A program made the position numbers and the translations under genes. The notes under the pieces were generated by a model. That model ran no database searches. It was not told the DNA's origin and worked only from the letters and a program-made list of their open reading frames with translations. DNA of 64,000 bases from Papaver somniferum (taxonomy: Eukaryota; Streptophyta; Magnoliopsida; Ranunculales; Papaveraceae): positions 2,826,929 through 2,890,928 of the forward strand of contig NC_039362.1 of assembly GCF_003573695.1 (NCBI RefSeq), written 5' to 3'. Below, one piece after another: positions 63,374 through 64,000 of the stretch (position 1 is its first letter; every line of letters starts with the position of its first letter).

Positions 63374-64000
63374 TGTGTTTACTTCCGTCAACTATTATTG
63401 TCCCATACCCTGTCGACAGTTGTATCTTTCATATGTCAATTTATTTTGATTAAAGGTTGATTAAACTTTTGACAAATACAAAAGTTAAGCCTATTGTGTC
63501 ATATACAAATATTGATGAAGATAGGATAAACTTTTTTACAAAGATTATGTCTATTATATGTCATTATCCAAATGGTAATGAAAAATAGAATGAGTCTTTG
63601 AATGTTCCGTAGTATTGGTCTTTCTCTGATCCACATCTTGTGAATATATTGTGCAACTCCGTAATGTATTTTATGTGAGCATTTCCAATTAAATTAATCA
63701 TAGGTTCCCTTGTGGTTAGTTTAATTGATGACTTTTGGTTACAAATTCATATTCTTGTGATTTGATTTTTTCCAAAAGAAATCCTTATTTTCTTGTAAAA
63801 GTAAGGTCGATCTTGTTGTTCTTGCGGGAATGACATTTTACGGGGGAGAGTTCTTTTTGAACTTGCGCTTAATGGCAAATCTTTTTGGGGAGCGCGGTTG
63901 TGGAATATTACAGGATTATCTTGCATCTTTATAAATTCCTTGATGAATGCATTTAGTTTCGACTATTTGATAGCATCTAAATAAGTTGGTATGTTCTCTT
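63374..64000 (+). other. continuation of the large LTR element interior
   Basis: Resumes the sequence broken at 56572 after TGTGT. Mostly AT-rich without clear coding. Near 63800-63900 it becomes GC-richer (TTCTTGCGGGAATGACATTT, GGGAGCGCGGTTG). Confidence 0.5.

Larger units (their letters stand above)
50142..64000 (+). mobile_element. large non-autonomous LTR element with gag-like ORF (runs off the window)
   Basis: The 5' LTR begins TGTTAGAGCACTGCTC at 50142 and ends CTTTTTCA at 54398. Two bases later comes TGGTATCAGAGC (54401-54412), the initiator tRNA-Met primer site. The interior encodes a coiled-coil/zinc-knuckle protein and a second small ORF but no protease, RT or integrase. Two other LTR units are nested in it (52108-53925 and 56573-63373). 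Net of the nested unit the LTR is about 2.4 kb. The 3' LTR is outside the window; 63374-64000 continues interior sequence. Confidence 0.8.

Overview
The window is nuclear DNA of a flowering plant. It is AT-rich, introns are bordered by GT/AG, and the repeats are those of plant genomes: Ty1/copia and Ty3/gypsy LTR elements, PIF/Harbinger, hAT, mariner and Mutator-like elements and MITEs. The fragments of host genes (an LRR receptor kinase, uroporphyrinogen decarboxylase, RPA1, a MIKC* MADS-box gene, DMC1) are all plant-type. I cannot fix the species from sequence alone. I see no clearly intact host gene; almost everything is transposable element, tandem repeat or captured gene debris.

Layout. 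1-5.5 kb: two minisatellites built on GTGTAC/GTACAC inverted pairs, then unassigned DNA. 5.8-15.3 kb: a Mutator-like element with ~160 bp inverted ends and a perfect 10-bp target duplication. It carries a broken LRR receptor kinase on + and a broken uroporphyrinogen decarboxylase on -, and a hAT element with a perfect 8-bp duplication has inserted into it. 15.3-21 kb: dispersed-repeat pieces, a tRNA-like segment, a Harbinger-type MITE and a minisatellite with GTTCATT/AATGAAC inverted pairs. 20.9-25.3 kb: a small ORF resembling the antisense gene of Tat-lineage elements, next to a degenerate plant mariner (DD39D). 25.6-30.1 kb: a mosaic of RPA1, MIKC* MADS and DMC1 pieces in one orientation, threaded with GTGTAACT/AGTTACAC inverted pairs. 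30.1-41.2 kb: a Ty3/gypsy Tat-lineage element on - (gag, protease, RT, RNase H, second RNase H, integrase), with an 84-bp tandem repeat and an antisense reading region at its 3' side. It is split by a young copia-type non-autonomous element (34.7-38.1 kb) whose LTRs differ at 6 of 652 positions and end in TATTA...TAATA instead of TG...CA.

41.2-44.9 kb: a PIF/Harbinger element with convergent transposase and Myb-like ORF1, cut by part of an LTR element. 45.0-46.2 kb: a dispersed repeat. 46.2-48.4 kb: a copia-type element without pol. 48.4-50.1 kb: transposon debris with a zinc-knuckle reading frame. From 50.1 kb to the window end: a very large non-autonomous LTR element with a gag-like coiled-coil plus zinc-knuckle ORF. 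Its LTR holds another LTR (52.1-53.9 kb) and its body holds a complete 6.8 kb LTR element (56.6-63.4 kb) whose only protein is an unrecognised Tyr/Ser-rich ORF.

How the parts fit: this is nested intergenic DNA in which relative ages can be read from which element interrupts which. The most notable signals are the two multi-gene capture loci, the recurrence of inverted-pair minisatellites at unrelated sites, and the two non-autonomous LTR elements with unfamiliar proteins.
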